Shown here: positions 18,528 through 28,254 of the stretch, in pieces
How positions within the stretch are numbered: the first letter of the stretch is position 1
Layout: the number at the start of each line of letters is the position of its first letter
Source: Niallia nealsonii
GTDB taxonomy: Bacteria > Bacillota > Bacilli > Bacillales > Cytobacillaceae
DNA: 64,000 nucleotides
Assembly (NCBI RefSeq): GCF_002835805.1
Contig: NZ_PISE01000008.1
Span: forward strand, 100,738 to 164,737
Direction: 5' to 3'
The notes under the pieces: model-generated
Told to the model about the DNA's origin: nothing
The model's database searches: none
What the model saw: the letters and a program-made list of their open reading frames with translations, nothing else
Position numbers and translations under genes: made by a program

Positions 18528-20879
18528 ATGCAAGAAAGAGTTTTAAAGACATTAGAATTTGATAAAATTAAAAGTCAATTAGTAGCGTATGCTTCTTCTT
18601 CTTTAGGGAAATGGAAAGCAGAAGAACTAGTTCCTTCCACTAATTATGAGGAAGTAGTGAGGTTGCAGGAAGAAACAGATGAAGCGGCAAAAGTTTTTCG
18701 AATGAGAGGAAATATTCCGCTCGGCGGCATCCATGATATTCGCCCTCATGTCAAAAGATCTACGATTGGCGGCATGTTAAGTCCTGTTGAATTGAATCAA
18801 ATTGCAAGCACGGTACATGCAAGCAGACAAATGAAGCGGTTTATTGATGAATTTCATGAAGAGGAAGAAGCACCCATTTTATCAGAATTAACGGAAAGAA
18901 TGACGGTGCTTGCAGAAGTCGAAGAAGAAATTAAAATGGCGATAGATGAACAAGGTTTTGTGTTGGATAGTGCAAGTGAAACACTCCGTACTCTTCGTCA
19001 TCAACTGCGCCGAAATGAATCGAGAGTAAGAGAAAAATTAGAAAGCATGATTCGGTCATCCAATGCAACAAAAATGCTTTCTGATACAATTATTACGATT
19101 CGAAATGATCGTTTTGTTATTCCAGTTAAACAAGAGTATAAAGGGAATTATGGCGGAATTATTCATGATCAAAGTGCATCTGGACAAACGTTGTTTATTG
19201 AACCGCAAGCTGTCGTTACTTTAAATAATGAACTTCAAGCAATACGAGTAAAGGAACAGCAGGAAATTGATCGGATATTAACACAATTAACAGCCCTTGT
19301 TTCTGGATATGCCGAAGAGTTATTAGAAATTGTTGCAGTACTTGCAGAGATTGATTTTATGTTCACAAAAGCGAAATATGGACACCGCATAAAAGGAACG
19401 AAGCCAGCTATTAATAATACGGGGAAAATTACCCTTTTTAAAGCGAGACATCCATTAATTGAAGCAGATCAAGTAGTTGCAAATGATGTTGCACTAGGGG
19501 ATACGTATTCAACGATTGTTATTACAGGGCCAAATACTGGTGGGAAAACTGTTACATTAAAAACAGTTGGATTATGCACATTAATGGCACAAGCAGGTCT
19601 GCAAATACCAGCGCTTGACGGTTCTGAAATGAGTGTATTTCATGCAGTTTTCGCTGATATTGGTGATGAGCAGTCCATTGAACAATCGTTAAGTACTTTT
19701 TCTTCTCATATGGTAAATATCGTAAAAATCTTAGAAGAAGTTGATGATAGTAGCTTAGTTTTATTTGACGAACTTGGGGCAGGAACAGACCCACAAGAAG
19801 GGGCAGCACTCGCTATTTCTATCTTAGATGAAGTAAACAAGCGCGGAGCACGCGTTATTGCGACTACCCATTACCCCGAATTAAAAGCATATGGCTACAA
19901 CCGGGAAGGCGTTATGAATGCGAGCGTAGAGTTTGATATTGAAACATTAAGTCCAACTTATAAATTATTAATTGGCGTTCCGGGCAGAAGTAACGCCTTT
20001 GAAATCAGCAAACGATTAGGATTAAGTGAGCACGTTATTGAAACGGCAAGATCTCATGTAAGTGATGAAAGCAATAAAATTGAAAATATGATTGCCTCAC
20101 TAGAAAGCAGCAGAAAAAGTGCAGAAGAAGAATACAAAGAAGCACAAGATTTATTAAAGCAAGCAGATATGCTTCATCGTGACCTGCAAAAGCAAGTGAT
20201 GGAGTATTATGAAAAGAAAGAATCACTTGAGGAGAAGGCGAAAAAAGAAGCGGCTGAAATTCTAGAAAATGCAAAAAAAGAAGCAGAAACTGTTATTGCA
20301 GATTTACGGAAAATGCAGTTAGAAAAGCGTGCCGAAATTAAAGAGCATGAATTGATTGATGCACGTAAACGACTGAATGATGCGACACCAGATATTCCTG
20401 TAAAAAGGAAAGAAACAACAGCAAAAACGCATCATGTTTTCCATTCAGGGGATGAAGTAAAAGTTCTTACATTCGGACAAAAAGGCCAACTGCTAGAAAA
20501 GATTTCTGATAAAGAATGGCAAGTACAAATCGGCATTATGAAAATGAAAGTAAAAGAGAAGGATTTAGAGTTTGTAAAAGCAGCAAAAGTAGTCGAAACA
20601 AAACCTCTTGCTACTATTAAAGGAAAAGATTATCATGTAAGCCTAGAGCTTGATTTGCGTGGAGAGCGATTTGAAAATGCGATTGCCAGAGTGGAAAAAT
20701 ATGTGGATGATAGTTTGCTTGCAGGCTATCCTCGTGTATCCATTATCCATGGTAAAGGAACGGGTGCATTACGAACAGGTGTTCAAGAATATTTAAAAAA
20801 TCACCGTGCAGTAAAAAGCATTCGTTTTGGCGAAGCAGGGGAAGGCGGAAGTGGTGTTACAGTCGTTGAATTTAAATAA
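18528..20879 (+). CDS. mutS2: MutS2 endonuclease / ribosome-rescue ATPase
   Basis: A 783-residue MutS-like ATPase without the mismatch-recognition domain. Visible: the MutS core and clamp (1-320), Walker [10 protein letters not shown] at about 333, Walker [17 protein letters not shown] at about 410, the signature [10 protein letters not shown], a long coiled coil (about 520-625), a KOW-like segment, and a C-terminal Smr domain (about 705-783) with [11 protein letters not shown] and HGKGTGALR. Known in B. subtilis: the protein senses collided ribosomes and acts on stalled translation; other homologues suppress recombination. The start ATG at 18528 has AAAGGAG upstream. Confidence 0.97.
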   Translation: MQERVLKTLEFDKIKSQLVAYASSSLGKWKAEELVPSTNYEEVVRLQEETDEAAKVFRMRGNIPLGGIHDIRPHVKRSTIGGMLSPVELNQIASTVHASRQMKRFIDEFHEEEEAPILSELTERMTVLAEVEEEIKMAIDEQGFVLDSASETLRTLRHQLRRNESRVREKLESMIRSSNATKMLSDTIITIRNDRFVIPVKQEYKGNYGGIIHDQSASGQTLFIEPQAVVTLNNELQAIRVKEQQEIDRILTQLTALVSGYAEELLEIVAVLAEIDFMFTKAKYGHRIKGTKPAINNTGKITLFKARHPLIEADQVVANDVALGDTYSTIVITGPNTGGKTVTLKTVGLCTLMAQAGLQIPALDGSEMSVFHAVFADIGDEQSIEQSLSTFSSHMVNIVKILEEVDDSSLVLFDELGAGTDPQEGAALAISILDEVNKRGARVIATTHYPELKAYGYNREGVMNASVEFDIETLSPTYKLLIGVPGRSNAFEISKRLGLSEHVIETARSHVSDESNKIENMIASLESSRKSAEEEYKEAQDLLKQADMLHRDLQKQVMEYYEKKESLEEKAKKEAAEILENAKKEAETVIADLRKMQLEKRAEIKEHELIDARKRLNDATPDIPVKRKETTAKTHHVFHSGDEVKVLTFGQKGQLLEKISDKEWQVQIGIMKMKVKEKDLEFVKAAKVVETKPLATIKGKDYHVSLELDLRGERFENAIARVEKYVDDSLLAGYPRVSIIHGKGTGALRTGVQEYLKNHRAVKSIRFGEAGEGGSGVTVVEFK

Positions 20880-20948
20880 AGAGAAACTTTAATCAGTGGG
20901 AGGGCCATCTCCTACTGATTGTTAGATGAGACTTTTAGAATATAGGTC

Positions 20949-20985
20949 ACACAGATATTGCTACTATAGTCTGTGTTCTTTTTTA
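20949..20985 (+). terminator. Terminator after mutS2
   Basis: ACACAGA / TCTGTGT stem followed by CTTTTTT. A second inverted repeat without a T tract (AATCAGTGGGAG / CTCCTACTGATT) lies just before it at 20891-20921. The remaining 20986-21212 stretch shows nothing recognisable. Confidence 0.7.
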
Positions 20986-21212
20986 TCGGGCTTTTACAGG
21001 AAAGTTTTCTTTTCTCTTGATCTCATCTCTCCTAATCTAGGTGGGGTCTTACTGCCCTTTAATATGGGATAAATAAGCTTGGTTGATTAGTGTGGTTGCT
21101 TTCCATATTTGAGCTTTCGCAAAAATGGATTATCAAATGAATAAACTAAATTAGTCAACAAAACCAATGATAAGTGAAAAAGGATTTTGAACAAAAGATA
21201 AGGAGATTCTAA

Positions 21213-21620
21213 ATGAATCAGTTTTGGAATAATGAATATATAAAAACCGCGGGTGATTACAGTGTTGTTATTTTAAGTATTGTTGTTTTTTTGGCTATTT
21301 TTGAATTGGTGACAAAATACAATAACTGGGAAGAGATAAAAAGAGGAAATGTTGCAGTTGCGATGGCAACAGGTGGGAAAATATATGGGATTGCGAATAT
21401 ATTTAGACATTCTATTATGCAAAACGATTCACTTTTAAACATGATTATATGGGGCATGTATGGCTTCTTCTTATTGTTGGTTGGTTATTTTATTTTTGAA
21501 TTTTTAACACCAAAGTTTAAAATAGATGAAGAAATAAAAAATGACAATAGAGCTGTTGGACTAATCTCCATGATTATCTCAATCGGTTTATCTTATGTTA
21601 TAGGTTCTGGAATATCATGA
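21213..21620 (+). CDS. yshE: DUF350 membrane protein YshE
   Basis: A 135-residue membrane protein with four helices arranged as two related pairs (about 12-35, 45-68, 77-100, 112-133), the DUF350 pattern with the charged KYNNWEEIKRGNVAVAMA turn. Its position after mutS2 matches B. subtilis yshE. The function is unknown. AAGGAG precedes the ATG; a terminator follows. Confidence 0.88.
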   Translation: MNQFWNNEYIKTAGDYSVVILSIVVFLAIFELVTKYNNWEEIKRGNVAVAMATGGKIYGIANIFRHSIMQNDSLLNMIIWGMYGFFLLLVGYFIFEFLTPKFKIDEEIKNDNRAVGLISMIISIGLSYVIGSGIS

Positions 21621-21627
21621 TAACTAA

Positions 21628-21676
21628 AAAAGGGTCTTTCATCTGTACAACTTGCAGTGAAAGGCTCTTTTTTTAG
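21628..21676 (+). terminator. Terminator after yshE
   Basis: AGGGTCTTTCA / TGAAAGGCTCT with a 16-nt loop and T7. Confidence 0.85.
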
Positions 21677-21815
21677 ATTTTTATCTCCTTCCGTACAGCC
21701 CTTTTTTTAGGAAAAAAGAATTTAGGCTTATTTTAAAGCGCTGATATGCGCAAAGCTCCATATAATAATATGCTAGTACAACAGACAAGCTGACTATTAT
21801 AAGGAGGAAACAGTC

Positions 21816-23498
21816 GTGCATGAGGAAAAGATATGGTTAAAGCTTTATCCAAAACCTATTGCAAAAAATGTTTATTACCGAGCGGAGACGCTTCAGCAAT
21901 TATTAAAAAACGCTGCGAAAGAATACCCAAAACATAAAGCGATACATTTTATGGGCGGAGAGATGACGTTTAAGAAATTATATAAAAAAGCACAGAAACT
22001 TGCTGCTTTTTTGCAGCAAAAAGGATTAAAAAAAGGCGATAGAGTCGCAGTTATGCTGCCAAACAGTCCTCAAACAGTAATCAGCTTTTATGCCATATTA
22101 TTGGCAGGGGGAATTGTAGTGCCGACAAATCCTTTGTACAAAGAAAGAGAATTGCATTTTATACTGCAAGACTCAGGAGCAAAAATGATCATTGCATTGG
22201 ATTTATTATACAAAAATGTCCAGTCAGCAAAAGTAGGCACACCGTTAGAAACGGTTATTTTCACTGGTATAAAAGATTTTCTTCCATTCCCCAAAAATCT
22301 TCTTTATCCTATCGTGCAAAAAAAACAACAGGGTAAACTTCCTGCTATTAAAGAAAATCAATATACACATTTTCTACAAAATATTTTAAAAACACAAGTC
22401 GCCGAAATAATAGAACACCCTGTTGATTTTGAAGAAGACATTGCCATTATCCAATACACCGGTGGCACCACAGGATTCCCAAAAGGAGTGATGCTTACCC
22501 ATCAAAACTTAATTGCCAATACTTCTATGTGCAGACAGTGGCTTTATCAAATGAAAAAAGGAGAAGAAAAAATACTTGGTTTAATGCCGTTATTTCATGT
22601 ATACGGCATGATGACAGTGATGGTTCTTTCCGTAATGGAAATTTATAAAATGATTTTATTGCCTAAATTTGATCCAGAGACAACGCTAAAGACTATTCAT
22701 AAACAAAAGCCAACTGTATTTCCAGGGGCACCGACTATTTATATTGGTCTGTTAAATCACCCAGCTATTGCTAAATATAATCTTTCCTCTATTAAAGGAG
22801 CAATCAGTGGATCGGCTCCACTTCCAGTTGAAATTATTGAAAGATTTCAAGAAAAAACAGGAGGGAAGTTGGTAGAAGGATATGGTTTAACAGAAACGTC
22901 TCCTGTTACTCATGTAAATTTCTTATGGGACCATAAAATTGTAAAAGGAAGCATTGGAGTGCCATGGCCAGGTACAGATGCAGCTGTTTTTTCAGAGGAA
23001 ACTGGCGAGAAATTGCCTCCAGGTGAAATTGGAGAATTAGGCATTAAGGGGCCGCAAGTAATGAAAGGATATTGGAATAACCCAAAAGAAACTGCAAATG
23101 TCTTAAAGGATGGCTGGCTGTTGACAGGAGATTTATGCTATATGGATGAAAAAGGCTATTTTTATATTGTGGATCGTAAAAAAGATACGATTATTGCTGG
23201 CGGATTTAATATTTATCCTCGTGAAGTAGAAGAGGTATTATATGAACATCCAGAAATAGAAGAAGCGGCTGTTGTAGGCATTAAGGATGACTACCGGGGG
23301 GAAACGGTTAAAGCGGTTATTGTCTTGAAAAAAGGATCAACGGTTACAGAGAAGGAATTAAACCAATTTATGCGGCAAAAAATTGCTTCTTTTAAAGTGC
23401 CAAGAGTGTACGAATTTCGCACAGAATTGCCGAAAACAGCTATAGGAAAAGTGTTGCGGCGAGAATTAAAAGAAGAAGGAAATACAGATAAAAAATAA
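21816..23498 (+). CDS. lcfA: Long-chain fatty acid--CoA ligase
   Basis: A 560-residue AMP-forming acyl-CoA synthetase that activates fatty acids for beta-oxidation at the membrane. Motifs: P-loop YTGGTTGFPKGV at about 215, GYGLTETSPV at about 353, TGDLCYMDEKGY and DRKKDTIIAGGFNIYPREVEE near 430-470, and the catalytic Lys in PKTAIGKVLRREL at the C-terminus. The start is a GTG with AAGGAGGAAAC upstream. In B. subtilis the operon continues fadR-fadB-etfB-etfA; here etfB starts 20 nt after the stop, so the regulator and the enoyl-CoA hydratase are absent from this place. No FadR-type palindrome could be seen upstream. Confidence 0.95.
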   Translation: MHEEKIWLKLYPKPIAKNVYYRAETLQQLLKNAAKEYPKHKAIHFMGGEMTFKKLYKKAQKLAAFLQQKGLKKGDRVAVMLPNSPQTVISFYAILLAGGIVVPTNPLYKERELHFILQDSGAKMIIALDLLYKNVQSAKVGTPLETVIFTGIKDFLPFPKNLLYPIVQKKQQGKLPAIKENQYTHFLQNILKTQVAEIIEHPVDFEEDIAIIQYTGGTTGFPKGVMLTHQNLIANTSMCRQWLYQMKKGEEKILGLMPLFHVYGMMTVMVLSVMEIYKMILLPKFDPETTLKTIHKQKPTVFPGAPTIYIGLLNHPAIAKYNLSSIKGAISGSAPLPVEIIERFQEKTGGKLVEGYGLTETSPVTHVNFLWDHKIVKGSIGVPWPGTDAAVFSEETGEKLPPGEIGELGIKGPQVMKGYWNNPKETANVLKDGWLLTGDLCYMDEKGYFYIVDRKKDTIIAGGFNIYPREVEEVLYEHPEIEEAAVVGIKDDYRGETVKAVIVLKKGSTVTEKELNQFMRQKIASFKVPRVYEFRTELPKTAIGKVLRRELKEEGNTDKK

Positions 23499-23518
23499 AT
23501 CAGGAGGAGGGCTTCTTT

Positions 23519-24256
23519 TTGAATATTATCGTATTGCTGTCAAGAGCAATTGATTCTAATCAGCAAATGAGATTAAAAGATGGAGAGATAGATTATTCTG
23601 ACGCATCTTTTATCATTAATCCATTAGATGAAATAGCATTAGAAGCAGCTATTTGCTTAAAAGAAAAGCATGGCGGCAATGTTATTGTAGTATGTGCAGG
23701 TCAAAATCAGGCAGAAAAACAGCTTCGTCTTGCTTTAGCAATGGGTGCTGATAAAGGTATACATCTATTAATGAATGATTTGAAAACAGAGGGATGGCAG
23801 ATCGCTCAATCAATCGCTTTTTTTATTCAAACTATTCCTTTTGATTTAATTATCGCAGGGGCATTTGCATTAGATGGAGGAAGCGGCCAAGTGGGACCAA
23901 GAGTTGCTGCTAGATTAAACATTCCTTATATAACAAATATTTTCGCAATAGATGTGGAAAAGGACCAAGCAGTGATTAGAAGAAAAGCAGGAAATACACT
24001 AGAGACCTATAGAGGTGCATTCCCTCTTTTAGTCACAGTGCCTCAAGGTTTTAACTCCCCAAGATTGCCAAGTGTTGCAGGTATTATGAGAGCAAAAAGA
24101 AAACCCCTAGAAACCATAGAGCCACAGTTGAATCTAAAACCATCCTCCTTTGTTCAATATGAAGTCCCAATAAAAAATAGAAAAAACCAAATGCTTTTAG
24201 GTGATAGCAAAACACAGGCAGCTAAAATTGCCAGCATTTTAAAAAAATTATGGTGA
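23519..24256 (+). CDS. etfB: Electron transfer flavoprotein beta subunit
   Basis: A 245-residue subunit that with EtfA carries electrons from acyl-CoA dehydrogenase to the quinone pool. Family features: the opening NIIVLLSRAID, INPLDEIALEAA, the recognition-like LALAMGADKG and the AMP/FAD-binding segment GAFALDGGSGQVGPRVAARL, where most homologues have a G-x-Q-x-x-D-D/G pattern. The start TTG at 23519 has AGGAGGAGGG upstream. The sequence seems more diverged than neighbouring housekeeping genes (LLMNDL insertion, a lysine-rich C-terminus). Read with lcfA and etfA as one operon. Confidence 0.93.
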   Translation: MNIIVLLSRAIDSNQQMRLKDGEIDYSDASFIINPLDEIALEAAICLKEKHGGNVIVVCAGQNQAEKQLRLALAMGADKGIHLLMNDLKTEGWQIAQSIAFFIQTIPFDLIIAGAFALDGGSGQVGPRVAARLNIPYITNIFAIDVEKDQAVIRRKAGNTLETYRGAFPLLVTVPQGFNSPRLPSVAGIMRAKRKPLETIEPQLNLKPSSFVQYEVPIKNRKNQMLLGDSKTQAAKIASILKKLW

Positions 24257-24284
24257 AAATATTTTTCGAAAGGAGGAAAAAAGA

Positions 24285-25259
24285 GTGGCAGAGAAAATAG
24301 CGATTATTGGGGAAATACAGGCTGGGAACCTCCGTCCCATCACATTAGAATGTTTAGCAGTTGCCGAACAATTAGCAGAAAATGGAGAGATTATGGTGAT
24401 TTTTTGTGGAGAAAAACCATCCGAAATTATTTGCCAGGAAATATCTTCTTATTCAGCAGCCAAAATAGTATGGACATTACTTGAAGAAAAGGAAAGGATA
24501 GTAGAAATCTATAATGTAAGCTTGCAAACTATAATAGAGAAGGAAAAACCAACAAAAATACTTTTGGGCAATACAGAAACAGGAAAAGCTGTTGCACCTT
24601 ATTTAAGTGAAAAGCTTTCCTGTCCCTTATTTTCTAATATTATTGGGTTGGAGAAAAAAAATAATCAGATTGCTGCAAGAATGTCTATTTTTTCTGGAAA
24701 GCTTCATCAAATAATAAATATAGAGTTGTCTTCTTTTATTATGACAATAAAACCCAATGCTTTTACACTACCAGTGAAAAAAGCACAAAAGAAAATAACC
24801 CTAGAAGAAGCGAAAATAGATAAAAAGGTACCAGTGTTTCCATTAGTGAAAATCACAAAAGATTTAGAGAGCAAAAAAGACTTAATAGATGCAAAAGTTA
24901 TTGTGGCTGGAGGAAGAGGACTCCAAAATGAAGAAGGATATCATTTATTGCAGCAGTTAGCAAGTTCAATTGGCGGAACAGTGGGAGTGGCAAGAGGCGC
25001 TGTTGATTTAGGAGTGGCAGATATTTCTTTGCTCATTGGCCAAACTGGAAAAACAGTTTCTCCTGATATCTATATTGCTTGTGGCATTTCTGGGGCAATT
25101 CAGCATATTGTCGGAATGAATTCAGCTAAAACAATAGTGGCCATTAACAATGATTCTCATGCCCCAATATTTGATGAAGCAGATTATGGAGTTGTTGGAG
25201 ATATATTCGAAGTATTGCCAGCATTAATAACAGAGCTGGATTCTTCTAATAAGGAATAG
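24285..25259 (+). CDS. etfA: Electron transfer flavoprotein alpha subunit
   Basis: A 324-residue FAD-binding subunit. The N-terminal alpha/beta domain (about 1-190) is diverged. The C-terminal FAD domain is well conserved: VAGGRGLQNEEGYHLLQQL, IGQTGKTVSPDIYIACGISGAIQH, VAINNDSHAPIFDEADYGVVGD. The segment usually written G-A-S/T-R before VD reads G-V-A-R here: the arginine is kept and the hydroxyl residue is lost. The GTG at 24285 follows AAAGGAGG. Together with EtfB it should serve beta-oxidation dehydrogenases encoded elsewhere. Confidence 0.93.
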   Translation: MAEKIAIIGEIQAGNLRPITLECLAVAEQLAENGEIMVIFCGEKPSEIICQEISSYSAAKIVWTLLEEKERIVEIYNVSLQTIIEKEKPTKILLGNTETGKAVAPYLSEKLSCPLFSNIIGLEKKNNQIAARMSIFSGKLHQIINIELSSFIMTIKPNAFTLPVKKAQKKITLEEAKIDKKVPVFPLVKITKDLESKKDLIDAKVIVAGGRGLQNEEGYHLLQQLASSIGGTVGVARGAVDLGVADISLLIGQTGKTVSPDIYIACGISGAIQHIVGMNSAKTIVAINNDSHAPIFDEADYGVVGDIFEVLPALITELDSSNKE

Positions 25260-25437
25260 TGGAAATATTAAATCGTCACAATATAAAGGGATTTTGGTTG
25301 TTTCTATGTTGTAGAATCCCTCGCATATATAAAGAGTTTATCGGGGAAATTAGAGATGAAACAAATTATTAGCATCAAAATCAATTCGATGGTATACTTT
25401 CGATATTATAAGTTAACATTTTGAGGAGGCTTTTTAA

Positions 25438-25752
25438 ATGGCAATAACACATGCAACAGATCAAACTTTTGAAACAGAAACAGGTTCAGGCGTAGTGCTT
25501 GTAGATTTTTGGGCACCATGGTGTGGACCTTGTAAAATGATTGCTCCAGTTTTAGAAGAATTAGACGCTGAATTGGGCGATAAAGCAAAAATCGTGAAAG
25601 TAGATGTGGATGAAAACCAAGGATCAGCATCAAAATTTGGTGTAATGAGCATTCCAACTTTATTGGTATTTAAAGATGGAGAAGTAGTAGATAAAGTAGT
25701 TGGATTCCAACCGAAAGAAGCACTTGCTGAATTATTAGGAAAACATGTTTAA
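25438..25752 (+). CDS. trxA: Thioredoxin
   Basis: A 104-residue cytosolic disulfide reductase with the redox motif WAPWCGPCK at about 28-36, the cis-Pro segment [12 protein letters not shown] and canonical length. TGAGGAGG precedes the ATG. A TATACT box near 25393 may be the -10 of its promoter. A terminator follows immediately. Its location after etfA is the B. subtilis one. Confidence 0.98.
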   Translation: MAITHATDQTFETETGSGVVLVDFWAPWCGPCKMIAPVLEELDAELGDKAKIVKVDVDENQGSASKFGVMSIPTLLVFKDGEVVDKVVGFQPKEALAELLGKHV

Positions 25753-25756
25753 AAAA

Positions 25757-25793
25757 AATGTGAAGAACAATTCGTTCTTCACTATTTTTTTGT
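25757..25793 (+). terminator. Terminator after trxA
   Basis: GTGAAGAAC / GTTCTTCAC around AATTC, then a T-rich tail. The rest of the gap up to uvrC (25794-26050) is AT-rich with no recognisable feature. Confidence 0.85.
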
Positions 25794-26050
25794 TTTCTTT
25801 TATTTAAAATTGCTTATCAGGTAAATATTGCGCTTTTTTTTGTTATACGTAGCGTTACCTTACAAAAGATTCTTTTATTCCCTTTACCTTTCCATGTATC
25901 CCTTTTTTCTTGCTGAAACCATTTGAAAGCCATTATCATAATAAGTGACAAGGAAAACATCCTATTTTGTTTGGAGAAAGGAAAGAATAGAAATATACTT
26001 ATAGCCAATTTTAATGCTTCTATATATACTGGCATTCAGGGAGGAAGACA

Positions 26051-27859
26051 ATGAATAAAACAATTAAAAATAAACTGATGATCTTACCTGATCAGCCTGG
26101 ATGTTATTTAATGAAAGATCGGCAGGGCACTATTATTTATGTAGGAAAAGCAAAAGTATTAAAAAACCGAGTGCGATCTTATTTTACAGGTTCCCACGAT
26201 GGAAAAACATTAAGGCTTGTTAATGAGATAGAAGATTTTGAATATATTATTACTTCTTCTAATATAGAGGCTTTGATATTGGAGCTTAATTTAATTAAAA
26301 AGCATGATCCAAAATATAATATTATGCTAAAAGATGATAAAAGTTATCCTTTTATTAAGTTAACAGCAGAAAAGCATCCAAGGCTGATTACAACAAGAAA
26401 AGTAAAAAAAGATAAAGGCAAATATTTTGGTCCATATCCTAATGTGCAAGCAGCCAATGAAACAAAAAAATTACTTGATCGAATTTATCCATTGCGCAAA
26501 TGCAATACATTGCCAGATAGGGTCTGCTTATATTACCATTTGGATCAATGTTTGGCTCCATGTGTCAAAGATATTGGACAAGAAGAGTATAAAAAAATTG
26601 TTGATGAAATTACCAGTTTTCTTAATGGCGGATATAAAGAAATTAAAAAACAGCTGACAGAGAAAATGACAGCTGCAGCAGAAGAATTAGATTTTGAGCG
26701 AGCAAAAGAGTATCGAGATCAGATTGTCCATATTGAAGCAACGATGGAAAAACAAAAAATGACGATGACAGATTTAGTAGACCGAGATGTTTTTGGCTAT
26801 TCTTATGATAAAGGCTGGATGTGTGTCCAAGTGTTTTTTATTAGACAAGGCAAACTGATTGAAAGGGATGTCAGCATGTTCCCAATGTATCAAGAGCCGG
26901 AGGAAGAAATGCTGACCTTTTTTGGACAATTCTATGAAAAGGAAAATCATTTTAAACCGAAAGAAATTTTATTGCCAGATTCCATTCAAGGTGAAATGGT
27001 AGAAGAGCTGTTAGATGTAAAAGTATTAAAACCCCAAAGAGGACAGAAAAAGGACCTCGTTCTTTTGGCAAATAAAAATGCAAAAAATGCATTAAACGAA
27101 AAATTTGCTTTAATTGATCGTGATGAAGATCGGACGATTAAAGCAGTGGAAAATTTAGGTGGGCAAATGGGGGTTTATACTCCACATCGAATCGAAGCAT
27201 TTGACAACAGCAATATTCAAGGAACAAATCCAGTATCTGCGATGATTGTATTTATTGATGGAAAACCAGCTAAAAAAGAATATCGAAAGTATAAAATCAA
27301 AACAGTAGAAGGACCAGATGATTACAATTCTATGCGAGAAGTGGTGCGAAGAAGATATCAAAGGGTATTAAAGGAAGGTCTGCCTTTGCCAGATTTAATT
27401 ATTATTGATGGCGGGAAAGGTCATTTAGAAGCTGTAAAAGAAATACTAGTAGATGAACTTGGGCTGGATATACCAGTTGCCGGATTAGTAAAAGATGAAA
27501 AACACCGAACATCTCAGCTTTTATTCGGCAATCCATTGGAAATCATTCCACTAGCGCGCAATAGCCAAGAATTTTATTTGCTGCAAAGAATTCAAGATGA
27601 AGTGCACCGTTTCGCAATTACTTTTCATCGCCAACTTCGGGGGAAAAATGCGTTTCAGTCCCTTTTAGATGAAATTCCTGGAATTGGCGAAAAACGGCGC
27701 AAACTATTATTAAAAACATTTGGCTCTGTGAAAAAAATGAAAGAAGCAAAAATGGATGAATTTCGTGCGATTGGGATACCTGCAAATATTGCCGAAGAGC
27801 TGATAGTGAAATTGAATGAACAAAATTCTCCAGATACACATGTACAAGAAAATGAATGA
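26051..27859 (+). CDS. uvrC: Excinuclease ABC subunit C
   Basis: A 602-residue nucleotide excision repair endonuclease that makes both incisions with UvrB on DNA. Order: GIY-YIG nuclease (about 13-95, PGCYLMKD...IIYVGKAK), the four-cysteine cluster CNTLPDRVC...CLAPC (about 157-178), UVR domain (about 198-233, [14 protein letters not shown]), the RNase H-like 5' nuclease domain with [10 protein letters not shown] and IIDGGKGHL, and a C-terminal (HhH)2 domain ([18 protein letters not shown]). Length canonical. GGGAGGAAG precedes the ATG. Confidence 0.98.
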   Translation: MNKTIKNKLMILPDQPGCYLMKDRQGTIIYVGKAKVLKNRVRSYFTGSHDGKTLRLVNEIEDFEYIITSSNIEALILELNLIKKHDPKYNIMLKDDKSYPFIKLTAEKHPRLITTRKVKKDKGKYFGPYPNVQAANETKKLLDRIYPLRKCNTLPDRVCLYYHLDQCLAPCVKDIGQEEYKKIVDEITSFLNGGYKEIKKQLTEKMTAAAEELDFERAKEYRDQIVHIEATMEKQKMTMTDLVDRDVFGYSYDKGWMCVQVFFIRQGKLIERDVSMFPMYQEPEEEMLTFFGQFYEKENHFKPKEILLPDSIQGEMVEELLDVKVLKPQRGQKKDLVLLANKNAKNALNEKFALIDRDEDRTIKAVENLGGQMGVYTPHRIEAFDNSNIQGTNPVSAMIVFIDGKPAKKEYRKYKIKTVEGPDDYNSMREVVRRRYQRVLKEGLPLPDLIIIDGGKGHLEAVKEILVDELGLDIPVAGLVKDEKHRTSQLLFGNPLEIIPLARNSQEFYLLQRIQDEVHRFAITFHRQLRGKNAFQSLLDEIPGIGEKRRKLLLKTFGSVKKMKEAKMDEFRAIGIPANIAEELIVKLNEQNSPDTHVQENE

Positions 27860-27873
27860 AATGTAAAAAATGA

Positions 27874-27902
27874 TTGTATGATAAAAAAACGTGTGCTATA
27901 AT
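27874..27902 (+). promoter_or_regulatory. Sigma-A promoter of lysC
   Basis: TTGTAT (27874-27879), a 17-nt spacer and TATAAT (27897-27902), directly before the lysine riboswitch. Confidence 0.75.
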
Positions 27903-27927
27903 GATGGCAACTTATACTTAATAAGTG

Positions 27928-28164
27928 ATGGTAGAGGTGCGAACTTCAATAGTAATAATCCGGAGAAGGATGAGCTTCAACGAAGGATTATGAAAGGGTC
28001 AGTTCGCCGAAGTAAAGAAAAACTCATTATTTTCTTTGCTGGTTTTGCATTAAATAAATGCAAGACTGTCAAAACAAGAAACTGTTTTGGAGGGCTATCT
28101 CACTGTTTGTGCACACGATGATATTTTTCTGCACGGCAATGAGACCTTCTCATTGCTTTTTTTA
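27928..28164 (+). ncRNA. Lysine riboswitch (L box)
   Basis: Conserved L-box elements in order: GGTAGAGGTGCGAACTTCAA, GGAGAAGGATGAG, AAAGGGTCAGTTCGCCGAAG, TGGTTTTGCATT, GACTGTCA and GGAGGGCTATCTC. An intrinsic terminator (GCAATGAG / CTCATTGC, T7) lies at 28136-28163. Lysine binding should favour termination and lower lysC expression. An open frame across this region is an artefact. Confidence 0.95.
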
Positions 28165-28254
28165 TTGCCTAAAAGATTGTTTATAATAAAAAAAGCTCAT
28201 GAAAGCAAAACGTAAAAAGGCTTCTAATTAGACAAAGGGAAAGTAGGGAATGCA

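Noticed and set aside
21735..21760. cre-like TTTAAAGCGCTGATA upstream of lcfA
   Set aside because: Two defined consensus positions fail (TG and C).
27891..28121. Open reading frame of 76 codons before lysC
   Set aside because: It runs through the lysine riboswitch aptamer, whose conserved elements explain the sequence.
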